Of a stretch of 64,000 bases of DNA, positions 52,198 through 63,560 are shown piece by piece (the first letter of the stretch is position 1; every line of letters starts with the position of its first letter). The DNA is taken from NCBI RefSeq assembly GCF_001949145.1, contig NW_019091359.1:2834562-2898561 (forward strand), read 5' to 3'. A program made the translations under genes and the position numbers. A model generated the notes under the pieces. The model did not search any database. It saw nothing but the letters and a program-made list of their open reading frames with translations, and had not been told where the DNA came from. Source of the stretch: Acanthaster planci (Eukaryota > Echinodermata > Asteroidea > Valvatida > Acanthasteridae).

Positions 52198-53810
52198 TTC
52201 CCTCCATCAAGAACTCCACTTTACTGCTTGCGATGGAAAAACTCTGGGAAGATATGGGAACCCAAATTCAAGCACACAATCCACTTAGGGTTAAAGAACT
52301 TTATTAGACATTAGTTCCTTCTATAAACCATACCAATTTCTACAAATTTACAGCCCCCAGTTCACATTAACGGTTACTATTAATATGCCCAGGGCCTGAT
52401 TGTGACCAGGTCTGTGAAAATGAGGAAGGCCATTTTTCGATAATTTTGTCTCAGTTTGTATACGAAATAGCAACCTTAGCTCTTTGTGATGACGGATTAC
52501 TCAATTTGCCTTCCTGTGAATGTGAATGAACAATGGTAACAGTTTCATTGATTTACATGCTGCAAGGTTCTTTCAAGGGCCTGTTGCTCACATGTGGTTC
52601 TGCCGACTTGACTCATTTTAACAAAGCAGGTCACGTTTCAAGCTTTCAAAGTCTTTTCTGGTATTTTTACAACACTTAGTAATTAGGTTACAATTGTTAT
52701 GTTGAATGTGAATTAAGTTTACATAAGTATTAACACTGTCAGGCATGAATCAAATATAAGACTTTAGTTTGGTATCTATATGAAAATGATTCCAATGAAT
52801 ATGCAAATGATTATCCACATTATGCAGGGAGGACTTATTGTGCGGCACAATTAAACATATATCACGAGGCAATTTTAACAATTCTTTTGAAAAGCCCTTG
52901 TTTTAAACCCAAATAACCATTTTACTTCAATGAACTTGTACTAAATACACTTAAGTGACTGCATTCGCATTTAAAAGATTTTCGGTTAATTTTTGACCAA
53001 AGAACTCATACATATCTTTCTTAAAACAACAATTACTGTGTGAAGCATAAATTCATGTTAGTTCATAACGAGTTTCAGACTGTTGAGGGAGCTGCAAATT
53101 TTATAAAGCAAAGCTAAGGTATGCAGGCCAATCTGGTAATTATTTGTACATGTATTATATACAGTACTAGTATCTAATTTTTCCATTACATTGAAAGTTG
53201 TTCACTTTTGCCATTCTCTGTAGTCACAACATGTAAAGGTGGCCATACAAAAACTATTTTAGAAACCTTGGTAAAGTGTCCTATGCATGCGTTAACCTTG
53301 ATTCACTGAATTCCTCAACTCCATAATTACTTCCACTGGTCTTGTGCAATTTGTAAAATTATGTTCTCAGAACAATGTCCAAAGAAGTGTCGCTGGGTAT
53401 AGTAATTAAGCCTATTTGACAAGGAATACACAAAGCAAAAGTATACATCTAGGAAAACCTGGAAACAATTTCCAGAAAAAACCCAACTCCTCCTTGTGAT
53501 GAACTGATTAGAGAAATTAGTTTAATATCTAAACAGATAATAAACTTTTAGAGATGCTTCTAACATCAATACATGGAACTGTTTCTAAGTTGCTATGGGA
53601 ACATAGCCCCCTAAAACTCCCTGGTTTTTAGTTGTAGAGAAGATTTCAGACTGTTAATGATTGGAATGTTTCTTGTAATTAAATAACAGACCAAAGCATA
53701 AAATTGTTCAACAACACGATGCTGAAAAAAAGATGAAATGAGATTTTCATTTAGGAACTAAATATGGAAAGATGTAATATATGATTGAAAATTTGCTACA
53801 TTTGCAGTGC

Positions 53811-53877
53811 ATTACAAACCTTTGTCAAACAATGTAGTAATTTTTGATTACAAACCTTTGTCAAACTATGTAGTAAC
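53811..53877 (+). repeat. Short tandem duplication, 36-bp period
   Basis: ATTACAAACCTTTGTCAAAC at 53811 recurs at 53847 with one later substitution (CAATG versus CTATG). Confidence 0.85.
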
Positions 53878-54268
53878 ATTGTACAATACTGTAAACCTTC
53901 TGAAGAACCAAAATGATCTGTTACCATGATGGAGGAATGTTCCTGAAATGAATGATACCAACAAATTGTTTAAAATGGAGAGAGATGACAAATCCTTGTT
54001 GGGGTCTGTTTTCATTGTTTTTTCTTTTCAGTTATCTTTCACTAGTGGCCCAAACTGCTGGTTTGCAAACTTTATTCCCTGTTGATTGTTTTAGTATGGT
54101 CTCGACCTACAAGCTGCAATCTGTGCCTCAAAGAAAAATACTAGGTGAAGCGAAATAGACTGAGTCTTCAAACTACCAGTGGGCAACAGTCCATTTCCAG
54201 TCTCTGAGATGCCACCCAACAGCAATGCTTGGATGAGACAAACCCAGCGAGATGTCACAGGACCTTGA

Positions 54269-54294
54269 ACAGGACAGGACAGGACAAGACAGGA
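54269..54294 (+). repeat. (ACAGG)5 microsatellite
   Basis: Five ACAGG units, one with a G-to-A change. Confidence 0.9.
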
Positions 54295-54862
54295 AGTGAG
54301 GTGGGAGTACAAACACATTGAACCACTGTTGATTTTGAAAAATGCTGCACGCCGACATCTTGTCCGTTGTGGATTTGTCTGTTGGTAGATCCAGAGATGA
54401 TAGTTCAACCTCCCGTAACATCAATACCAAAAGTGATGCAGCTCGGATAAATTCCGATGTCCAAAGTTGAACCGGACTGGACGAATGGTCCTCCCTTTGC
54501 CACTGCACACCTTGACAGGAACAGTTTACTCGATTGAAGAACCAGACCATTTCACCCGATAGTGGAATTTTTGCAAGTCATCTGATTTCCCATTCAGGGG
54601 ATGTATTTGTTTCAGGCCTATCCTATCATTTCATTTCTCAAACTTTTTGGAGCTTCCAAGAGCTTTTCTGGATGTTGACTTTGGTGAGGAATACAGCACA
54701 GCAGAATGGCAGACTGTTTTGGGGTGACCTTTTCAGAGCGCGTGAACCTGGCTTCCTCTTCTTGGATGAAGTATTCCGTCGTGTCTGTGACACTGTTTAT
54801 GTTGATTCTTTGCTCATCTTTCATGTTGTTCCAAGTTGATCTGCTTGCTGCACATGATCCGT

Positions 54863-54868
54863 TTTATT
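54863..54868 (-). terminator. Candidate polyadenylation signal for SMIM30
   Basis: TTTATT on the plus strand, which reads AATAAA on the minus strand, about 295 bases after the SMIM30 stop codon. It is the first such hexamer I find downstream. The assignment is inferred from position only. Confidence 0.4.
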
Positions 54869-55162
54869 AGTGTACAGCATTTTATCACAAAATAATCTTC
54901 ATCAACTGCAGTTTAATTAAGTTTATAAAGTACTGGCTGTGCACGCACACAAGCGTACGCCATAGACGATAGATTCTTATGAAGTTATGATAACTTCAAG
55001 CTACAATGAACTATGGCTTTAGTTCTGTAAGACATCTCATCCCAGAATGTACTTATAGTTCATCAAATAAGCTTCATTTTACCGCGTAGATGCCCAACAT
55101 CAGCCATGGTTGCACGTAGCTTAGGTCGCCGCCGCTCCTTTCCTCACATTGCCCAACAATCG

Positions 55163-55336
55163 TTACAAATTGCCTCCGGATCTTCTGCGGGCGTAGCACC
55201 CTAGACAAGCGCATATCCCCAGGATGCCGAAGATTAGCCCAAAAATGAGGGCTATAGCATCGCCTGCATCGAAGGCAGACACGACAGGAAGGCACAGAGC
55301 CATCACAAAGAGAACGAGCTGCCAGAATTCAGCCAT
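55163..55336 (-). CDS. SMIM30: SMIM30-like small integral membrane protein (57 aa)
   Basis: A 57-codon ORF with a strong start context (A at -3, G at +4) ending in TAA. The protein has a hydrophobic signal-like N-terminus (residues 5-21, ending VVSA), then the conserved block DAGDAIAL (23-30), a single membrane span (about 28-47) ending in GICACLG (40-46), and a short basic tail (YARRRSGG, 48-55). From memory, human SMIM30 has 59 residues and shares the order VV-A, AGDAIAL, GICACLG and YAR, and like this ORF its coding region is one piece. Family knowledge: SMIM30 is a small ER/membrane-associated protein translated from a transcript once annotated as noncoding (LINC00998). A candidate polyadenylation signal (AATAAA on the minus strand) lies at 54863-54868. 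The gene sits between the SREB receptor and eIF4E3 and diverges from the latter. Similarity is seen by eye, but the motif match is specific. Confidence 0.92.
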   Translation of the reverse strand: MAEFWQLVLFVMALCLPVVSAFDAGDAIALIFGLIFGILGICACLGCYARRRSGGNL

Positions 55337-56353
55337 TTTTTGATGATTCTTGTGCTCAACAAAGCCAACAGTCTTCCTTTATCAGTTGGTGCACGATAAT
55401 AATGTGAGTCTGGTGCACCGTGTTCTAGTGCCCCGTATGAAGTATGCAGATAGAGGCGATGGTGAACAGACTTAACTCGTGACACTGATGAACAGTAAGC
55501 TGGTACTTTGGGAAATGTCTATCAAAAACTAGACTTGCTACAGATAACCAGCGCAGGCCATTTTTCTAAATCGTGGCCCTGTATAAAATTGCTTCGTCTT
55601 CACTCAAAAAAAATTTCACAGCGAAACATTTGACGCCAGTCGAACGCCAAGGTCATTGTTTCCCTGAAAGCCGGGGTAGGTGTTTCCGAAGACACAAATT
55701 GTGGTTCCGAGGGTAGAGGATCAGGGTACATGGTTGGATGTCTTGTTCAGCTCAACGCAATTTGCAACGAACGGGGGGGGGGTGTCGATGCACGACGTGA
55801 TCGACCTTCCTCAGTTCCTCCGTCCCTGCAGTAGTCAAAATTTTCGCAATATAACTTTGTATAACAGTGGCTAAATAGGCAAAACAAACAAACGAAATAA
55901 CAAGACAATCAATAATCAGTTGGACCGTTATGTTAAGTGAAAATGCTACAAATGTAAAATTCATCGCGCAATTTGGCATGGGTTGCAGTTAGTTATAGAT
56001 GCAAGCATTGAAACGCGAGTGTAGATGTCCTCATCAAAAACTTAAACTGAGAAATGAATTGTGAGAGAGAACATAATTTTTCACTCGCCTTTGCTTAGTA
56101 TAATTCTTTATACCAATAATGGTGGTGGAATTTAAAAAACTTTCCTCCATGCTTTATATCCTTTGCCAAGCATGCCCGGCCCGCAAGGTTTCAACACTGA
56201 CCCGGATATATACAGATGCACAGGTGCAATATGCACAGCTGGCTGGCCATGCGTGACGTTTTCTGTTTTGATCACGTGATGACCCTGGCCTGTGCGCAAT
56301 ATAATAATAAACCCAACCATACCGGGCTGCCTGTGCGCTGCTGTGCTGAAGAT
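55337..56353. promoter_or_regulatory. Divergent intergenic region between SMIM30 and eIF4E3
   Basis: About 1 kb separates the two start codons, which point away from each other, so both promoters and 5' untranslated regions must lie here or start here. Visible sites are TATATA at 56207-56212 and a palindromic E-box ATCACGTGAT at 56271-56280, both upstream of eIF4E3. There is a poly-G run near 55771-55779. No clear CpG island is visible. Transcription starts are not determined by sequence alone. Confidence 0.5.
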
Positions 56354-56508
56354 ATGGCGGCCTCGGAGATCCGACAGCCACAGGACCCTGAGTTGAGGGG
56401 CTTTTCTGACAACTCAGAAGATGTTGATTTCCAATCCATTTCCTCAGCTGCAGGCCTTGAGGGTACAGGAGTGCCTCTGAACACTCCTTGGACATTTTGG
56501 CTGGACAG
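56354..56508 (+). CDS. EIF4E3: eIF4E3 coding exon 1
   Basis: Encodes residues 1-51 and two bases of R52. The start is ATG 56354 (context gat-ATG-G, purine at -3 and G at +4). In-frame ATGs exist upstream from 56216, but the peptide they would add is not family-like, and a TATATA at 56207-56212 would place transcription start after 56216. The N-terminal 40 residues are acidic and unconserved, as in other eIF4E3 proteins. From residue 41 the family segment PLNTPWTFWLDR begins, comparable to human PLHSSWTFWLDR. The donor is ACAG|GTTTGG; the exon ends in phase 2. Confidence 0.93.
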
Positions 56509-57398
56509 GTTTGGAGATATTTAATCAGTTTGAACTTGTTGAAAGGAACGAGGAAGCAACATTATATATACAAATGTTCGCTGATCAACTTCGGCAGTGG
56601 TTAACTGGTTAATATTTTACTTTTTATTTTTAGTCGGCTTTCATGTGTTCACACTGTGGACCGTAGGCCCTAGTGAGATTTCAGTTGTCAGTTACTGCAT
56701 ATATACAAATAGTTCTTTTGTCAAGGGGACCCAAGCCCCAAATAGTCTTTGGAAACTTGGCAGGTTTTTTTCATTTTGAAGAATCGAACGTGTAACGAGG
56801 GGCTCAGAGAACTGGAAAATGGAGCTGAACTTTAATAATCATATTTCGAGGAGGGGGCTTATCTGCCTTATATAAATGTAATTTCTATGCAGATGAACTG
56901 AGCTGTTTTCTGGTGATGCTCACTGGCCACTTTGCAATGCAAGTGCTGTAGATCAGAGTGTGTTCAGCCAGTTAATTTGAAATGCCTCAGCAACAACCTC
57001 GGGCTCCAAGGTTTGCCCCTCCAAACTCGAGTTGGAGAGACAAAACATTAAACAAGGAGGCCTGTAGTTCTAGGGGTAATATTGCACATTACTAAAATAA
57101 ATTTGAATCATTACACCACTTTACAAAGTGCACACAATTTCAGTAGATTACCCTTTTAATTATTAACTGTATTTTATCTGGCTTTACGACTCGTAGTTGT
57201 TGGATTTCCCACTTTCACTGCTTCTAAAATAGTAGAAAATTTTTTAAACTACCCATTACTGCATCCAAGTCTAAAATCGGCAAGTGATATTTTCCAAACC
57301 ATATCCACAAATACCCATCATGAATGACCAGGTAGGACAGTTTCCTAGATTTCAGTGCATGATATCTACTTAGATACTTCTACATGTCTTGTCCACAG

Positions 57399-57471
57399 GT
57401 CAATTCCAAATTCAACAGCCGCTCAAGTAGAGGCCAACTTGCAGAAGATTTACACTGTTTCCACAGTTGAG
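57399..57471 (+). CDS. EIF4E3: eIF4E3 coding exon 2
   Basis: Completes R52 and encodes residues 53-76, including AAQVEANLQKIYTVSTVE. This corresponds to the eIF4E segment TWQANLRL: the cap-stacking W56 position is V62 here. The acceptor is TCTTGTCCACAG| and the donor GAG|GTGAAC, phase 0. V75 corresponds to eIF4E V69 on the dorsal eIF4G/4E-BP surface. Confidence 0.94.
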
Positions 57472-57675
57472 GTGAACATGAACAATCTGACTTTCTCCAG
57501 ATCAAGTGACTTCGACCAGCAACACTAACCCTTTTTATTTCACCATCGATTCTGTCTTAAAATATCTCCTGCTTTCTGATGGCCCCCAGCGATTTATTTA
57601 ATTGGAGGGGACACAGGATATCCTTTTGCACCCTTTTCCCTTTCCTCATCTTGAACTAAACCAAAACTCTGCAAT

Positions 57676-57718
57676 GTTCAGTGTATTTACTTTCAGCACA
57701 CATTGAAAAATATTTGCA
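57676..57718 (+). repeat. 43-nt dispersed repeat, copy in eIF4E3 intron 2
   Basis: GTTCAGTGTATTTACTTTCA and following bases recur at 60969-61011 with about three substitutions. The sequence outside this block is unrelated. Confidence 0.7.
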
Positions 57719-58836
57719 CCCCCGGGTGCCCCCATCTAGAATATTCACCCCAGTTATGCCTCAAGTTGTACATTGCATGATGGTTTATGAGGAGTGTGTC
57801 TGTGGATTGGCGTCTTTTTTTTTTTGGCAGTGTTGTAGTCAAAGTCATAAGTTGATCACAAGTTGACGGGATTAACAGCAATGTGAGATCCCAATGACAT
57901 CAGTGGAATTGGTCCCAATTTGATGTGTACTTGGGTTAGTCCCAGTTACTATTGAGACTGTTCCAACTGCAACAAAGTCGTTGGGAAACCCTAACAATAG
58001 GGTACACCGTCATTGATAATTACCATCATTAAAAAAGTCAAGAAAAGTACAGCAAGAAAAGTACAGCTCTTCAAGATGTTTGAAACATGTCAAACCAATT
58101 TATCTAAAGCGAATTTTTTCGCTGTTTTTCTGTTCAACATTTGGCAGTATACATGTAGGTGCATTGAGATGATGATCAAGGGGCTTAACTAGGATATGTT
58201 AGGGGATTCATTGGGAGGAATGAGTTAGGTGGCAATGGTGGTTGATTAACGATTGTACATTTTCTTATATTTTAGTAGTTGTATGTTGTACATTTACCCT
58301 GAATTTGAGCAAATACTGGATGAATTTTGCACTGCCAAAAAGATAACTCTGAAACAAAATTATTGACGTGCAATTAATTTTAAAATTTTCAGTATTTAAC
58401 CTGTAACCAGAGAAGGTCAATGTGTGTAGCAAAAGACAGAAAATACTATCTATCGTAAGCTTGTGTAATTGAATTAATTTGCAGATATGCACATGAGCAG
58501 CAAGCCGTGACAGCCTTTTCTGTTCTAGTTAATTGCTTCGATTGTTCATTGAGTGCAACATCCAGTACATCCATTTTGTATACCACACTTTGATGAAGAA
58601 AATTCATGAAAAATAAAATTAAAAATGTTGGCTGTATTTCACCTTTTTTTCTCAGAAATTAATTTGTTTGATTTAGAGCAAATAAACCTCTGTGAAGATG
58701 GAAACGCAATACATGTATAAAGCCTTGCTGTACTGAGACAAGTTAATATAAATATTTCATGTACCAAGTAGTGTTTAATTACGTTCATTCACAATAAATA
58801 AAAAAAATTAGTAAATGTGTGGATTTGTTTTTCCAG

Positions 58837-58931
58837 AGCTTCTGGGCTGTATACAACAACATCCCCGATGTTGACAGACTTGCTTATCGGTTCAGCTATC
58901 ATCTCATGAGGAACAAAATTAAACCAATGTG
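58837..58931 (+). CDS. EIF4E3: eIF4E3 coding exon 3
   Basis: Encodes residues 77-107 and two bases of W108: [10 protein letters not shown], then [10 protein letters not shown] and KPMW. W79 is the equivalent of eIF4E W73, and W108 the equivalent of the cap-stacking W102. The acceptor is TTTTTCCAG|; the donor splits the tryptophan codon (TG|GTAGGT), so an unspliced reading hits a stop directly after it. Confidence 0.95.
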
Positions 58932-60793
58932 GTAGGTCATTTGCATAAAATGTGTCTGCTTAAACTAGTCTTGACTCAAGTCTGGATATGGTTTCTATTG
59001 CTTTTAAGCTTGCAAAGACACCTAGGCAGTGTAAATAAATGGTACAGCAACAGAAGGTGCACTCAAGATGCTGAACCAAATCCAGTCTTGGGGGAATTCA
59101 GAGGGCCTGTCTCAGAAATTCAAAGTGTACCTTGCTCATGATTTCATGTACCCTTGCATATAACTAATAAAGCCTACAGAGAGACCCACAGCGTCATTTA
59201 ATGATTGAACTTGTACTGGCATGAATCACAAACGTGAATCACGCATGAGGTATGCTCGGAATTTTTCAGGCAGATCAGTCGGATTTACCAAGACTGCGCC
59301 AGTGTGGGCTGATGAAGTGCACACACAGTACTCAAGCTGAGTTTTCGTTTGAATGTGCACAAACTTGAGCATCTGGATGTGAAAATGCACTTCACTGTCA
59401 GCACAGGGTTCACCACTGGAGAAAGAGGGTTAGGTTCTTTGCTTCTGAGGTCCTATATTTCAAAGCTTTTGTAAGCCATAATGTAATTGAGGCTATGTCC
59501 AAATGAGCTGGCTATGGCTAAGAGAAGCACAGGCACCTATGGGAAGTACATGTAGTTGCAGTCACTAGACACTGGCTGCCATAGGTGTAAATGTTGTTTC
59601 TAGCCACAACCCTTACTTTAAAATGCAGCTTGATGTATGAGTCACATCACCAGTGACGAAGGCAACAACAGGGGGCGTTGTTTGGTCAATTAACAGACCC
59701 TTCTCACACAGGCCATCTTTGTTGGCAAATTACAACTATGCATGCTATGCCACCATGTGCGTGTGCACACAGTATGCGCAATGTTTTAAATGCACCAACG
59801 TTGTGTTCCATGTTTTTTCGGTATACGGCACATCTTATGTCGGTGCCAAAATTTTGACAGTGCAACTGGTACTCTGTAGGAAGTCATGCCATTTGACTTG
59901 CAAGAGACCAGATGATAGCATGGGTGTCTCTGTTGGTGTGCATTCCATCATGAACCCTTGTCCTGCAATAGCAAACATGTACGTATGTACAATCTTCGAC
60001 AGACCGTTCTTACTTTGCGTACTATTTGTATGGACGGCTGAAGTGTTCAGAAATACCATCCTATCTTCTTGTCAGATTTAACCTCAAACCTTTGCACATG
60101 CTCCACTAATTTTAAAGAGTGTTGCATTTAGTTTTCAGTACTAATGTTTGTTTGAATTTATTGTTTGACATGTTTATTGTTATTGTTTGAGACGTAGTAA
60201 CTCCTCTTGAAGTATTTTTTTGTGTTTGTGGTGACAACCAGACATGGTTTTGCCAGCTCCTGTGGGCCAAAAAATGACGATAACATCAGGAGATAGAGCA
60301 GACCCTGCGGAGGAGAAGTGCTTAAGAACACCGAAAGAATTGAATTTTATGTTATTTGATGAGGGACAATTTTGTGCTCTGAACTTTATCAAATCAATAG
60401 CAGCAGAGCATGTAACATTGACAGAAGATATTTGGGAATAATTAGTGTGCTGTTATTGGTCTTTCCGTTCTAAATAGACATGTTCCCAAACATTGTAACT
60501 ACTAAATTTCTGGTACCAAGACACCGATTTAATGGGAAATTTGTATTTGCTGAGCTCTGTTTACTAAATCTGGAATAAACGTATTAATGCAGATTATCTT
60601 CTAGTTAGGGTATTTAAACTCACCTCGTCTTGAGCTTCAAGTAAAGGGAACAAAACTAGTAACAGGTGTTTATGAATCCGTTTCTTGATTGTGACATCCC
60701 CGATTTCAGTCCTCTCCGGAAATATCTATAATATGACAGCTGCTATTCCTGGCATCAGGTCTTTGAATAACAACCTGTTTCTTTCACATGGAT

Positions 60794-60888
60794 TGGATCT
60801 TGATCAGCAATCCGTCGTTGGTTCTCTGACACCAAAACCCACCTAACTGATGCAGCAAACCAGTGTTGAGGCCACTGATCAAGATCCA
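60794..60888. repeat. Inverted repeat with 14-bp perfect arms (eIF4E3 intron 3)
   Basis: TGGATCTTGATCAG at 60794-60807 and its exact reverse complement at 60875-60888 bracket 67 bp. Probably a small MITE remnant. Confidence 0.55.
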
Positions 60889-60968
60889 GATCCTTGGGAA
60901 TCAAACAGGCCCTCAAATGACAGAGAGTAACCATTAATGACAGACAATTATCGTGAGCACGGCGACTT

Positions 60969-61011
60969 GTTCAGTGTATTTACTTTCAGCACACCTTGAA
61001 AAATATATGCA
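60969..61011 (+). repeat. 43-nt dispersed repeat, copy in eIF4E3 intron 3
   Basis: Second copy of the block at 57676-57718, running directly into the hairpin at 61014-61046. Confidence 0.7.
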
Positions 61012-61013
61012 TC

Positions 61014-61046
61014 ACGACTTGGTTTTGCAAAACAAAACCAAGTCGT
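61014..61046. repeat. Perfect hairpin in eIF4E3 intron 3
   Basis: ACGACTTGGTTTTG (61014-61027), loop CAAAA, and its exact reverse complement (61033-61046). It directly follows the second copy of the 43-nt intronic repeat. Confidence 0.8.
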
Positions 61047-61820
61047 CAGCTAAAGTGTAACCTGAGTATGTAATATGTTGCTCTTGACAGGCTTACAGCT
61101 GATCCCTAACAAATCTGTGGAAATATCTGCCTAGCAAAGGCTAGTCTGGTTCCCAGACCAAGAGATACATGTACTTTGAGAAATCTTAGGACCAGTAGCT
61201 ACCAGTCGCTTAATAAAAATGGGAAGAACTCCTCCTATTTCCAAAATATTCTAAAATTGGGCGAAATGGTCTGGATCCATTATCGTTATTAGGAAATATC
61301 TAAAATGTGTAAACCACCTTTCTTCACCAATTTCCGAACATGTTGCATGATTCTGATAATTTTTTCAGCTTCTTGTCATGTCTTTAAATTGTTGCTGCCA
61401 CTTTTTCATACATTTTGATAATAGTTTCTTTCAAACCGACACATACGCCCTGCATCTCAGACATCACATCATACATCCAACATTTCATCGCGTTTGTTTT
61501 TGTCAATGGTGGCTACCTGACCTAAAATTTCTACACTTCTTGAGAATAATCAGGTCCAGGAACCAGACTAAGAAAAAAGTGGTTACCCACCAAAATGTTA
61601 TTTGGTGCAGATCACATGATTCCTGTTGATTCTTATACATCAGTGTCGTTGAAAACATGACGTTTGGGACATAAATGTTTCTACAACTTGGAGTTTCAGA
61701 TCTTTTCCCTCTTAGTTGACCTGTTTCTCTTGCTTCGTGGTTGTAAGTTACATTTATAGACACTTGACTTTGTTGGATTGATGCGAGAGGTTCCATTGTT
61801 CTATTCTTTTTTTACTCTAG

Positions 61821-61881
61821 GGAAGATCCCAGCAATGCGAGTGGAGGAGACTGGAAGTTCAAAGTACCAAAGGATCAGACG
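61821..61881 (+). CDS. EIF4E3: eIF4E3 coding exon 4
   Basis: Completes W108 and encodes residues 109-128, EDPSNASGG then DWKFKVPKDQT. E109 is the cap-contacting acid (E103 of eIF4E), and WKFKVPKD closely matches human WKMKVPKD. A pyrimidine-rich acceptor precedes it (TTTTTTTACTCTAG|); the donor is ACG|GTGAGA, phase 0. Confidence 0.95.
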
Positions 61882-62430
61882 GTGAGAATGTTATTGAACT
61901 TTCGAAGCTTTACTGTTTGCAGTGTAATAGGGATGTGTTTGGCAAAAAGGAGTGATTATTTCCTTGTTGGTTTTCCCTGAGGTGAAGAGTTCAGGATTCA
62001 CGTAACTCTTTGGTTTTCCTGTGCACAATCTGTCTGGTGTGAGACCTGCCCCAGTTTTAGGCAGAACAGTATCGGCCTACATGTACATGGAGGCTTGTGA
62101 GAGTCCTCTTTCAGAAACTGATTCCTAAAGTATTCACATTACAATGTAGTAAGTTCACTATGAAATAATCACAGAAAGTAAACCTTGCTAACTATTAACA
62201 TGATAACAGATCTTCTATGAATGGAGCTAATCACAGTACGTACTTGTACAAGTCCACTCTGGAAATAATGTTACAGTACAGATGAGGAGTACGTTGCAAT
62301 TTCCTTTAGTTTTCGCTGTTACCATCGGCCTTAGAAACAAGAAAAATTGTTTGCTTATCGTCATTCATTCAGGGCCATTAAACAAAACCATTTTCTTTAT
62401 AGCTCTTTGTTATTTCTGTTGAACTTGTAG

Positions 62431-62497
62431 GGAAAAGCATGGAAAGAGCTCCTTCTGGCTACAATAGGGGAGCGATTTTCATCTTGCATATCACCAG
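62431..62497 (+). CDS. EIF4E3: eIF4E3 coding exon 5
   Basis: Encodes residues 129-150 and one base of D151: GKAWKELLLATIGERFSSC, nearly identical to the human segment WKELLLATIGEQF. The acceptor is TTGAACTTGTAG| and the donor CCAG|GTAATT, phase 1. Confidence 0.95.
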
Positions 62498-63368
62498 GTA
62501 ATTGCATCGTTGACCATGTCCAGTGTGTTGCATTCAGTTTTGTTGAGTTCAGTCACTTGTTCAGACTCAAGTCTGAGTCCGATTCGAGTCACTTTTCTTT
62601 TTGTAAGACTTGAATAAATTTGCCTTTTCAACACCACCACCTTGTGTTACAATTAGGGGATGTGCATTTACAGGTATTTTTGGAACTGGTTACCTGTTTT
62701 ATGTCAATACCAAGTAACCAGGTACCCTTAAAATATAAAGAACATTTAACAAATGGCATTGCATGCAATCCTGGCAGACCATGTGCCTGAAACGGGGCTG
62801 TTTTTTCTCTTTTAAAGTTCACATACATTTCATATGTGGATTTTTTTTTTGTACTAGTTACAACAAGCATGAAGAAAGTTGCATCCTCCAAATTCCTGAT
62901 TTGATTACACCTGTAGCGAAGTTTTTATGGGAATAAAAATGGGGCAGATGAGTCAGGCATGTTTCACAAAATATCACAGGTCAAGTTAATGACAGAGAAA
63001 CCAGATACATGTGAGTATCATTAGCATGCCAATGATGACATCTGACACAGTGTGGATAGAACAAACTCGTGACTTGAACAGTGATAACTGGGTTTCAACA
63101 ATGTCCCAGGTACAGTTGAAAGAAAATCCATCATTCTGCCCTTTCCTAAATGAAGACCTGCATGCCATATCATTTAGATTGATCTGAACAAACAGGATGA
63201 TTTTGCCCTCAACACCTCTAACCAAACCCTCATTCCAGTGCAGTCTGTCTCCAAATGATCCCCTTCGTTTTCACCTCCAAAATCATTTAGGTGGGAGTGC
63301 AGAGAGGGTCGTTAGATCTCAAGAAATAATTGTCCTTGTCACAACCAGTTCACTGTTTTTACCAAGCT

Positions 63369-63560
63369 GCCCTGAGCGGAAGCAAGAAAGGATGCATTTT
63401 TTCCAGCAAGGCAGGCTCCTTTGGTGGGAGCTACACTTCACTGGTTCACAAACTACTATGAAATGCACACATTACGGTTGCGTCGCTACCAACAACATGA
63501 ACACTCCCTACCAACATGGCTTTTTTTCAACTGATGGGGGTGCTTCTGCTCAAGGTGGAT
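63369..63560 (+). repeat. Dispersed ~190-bp repeat, copy 5 (in eIF4E3 intron 5)
   Basis: Intronic copy with GGTTCACAAACTACTATG, CACTCCCTACCAACATGG and GGGTGCTTCTGCTCAAGG. The 5' half is eroded (TTTTTTCCAGCAAGGCAGGC). Ends about 225 bp before coding exon 6. Confidence 0.78.

Larger units (their letters stand above)
47513..55162. other. No supported gene upstream of SMIM30's 3' side
   Basis: Contains the possible hAT remnant at 50764-51010, the inverted pair at 52120-52197, the tandem duplication at 53811-53877 and the ACAGG run. The last 300 bp are probably SMIM30 3' UTR. Confidence 0.4.

Noticed and set aside
56216-56353. Upstream in-frame ATGs extending eIF4E3 by 46 residues
   Set aside because: The extension has no family resemblance; ATG 56354 has a good context, and the TATATA at 56207 would start transcription downstream of 56216.
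59309-59405. Imperfect inverted repeat in eIF4E3 intron 3
   Set aside because: Arms match in short interrupted blocks only; not distinguishable from chance by eye.
59653-60081. 142-codon ORF in eIF4E3 intron 3
   Set aside because: Lies wholly inside an intron of a well-supported gene and has no family similarity.
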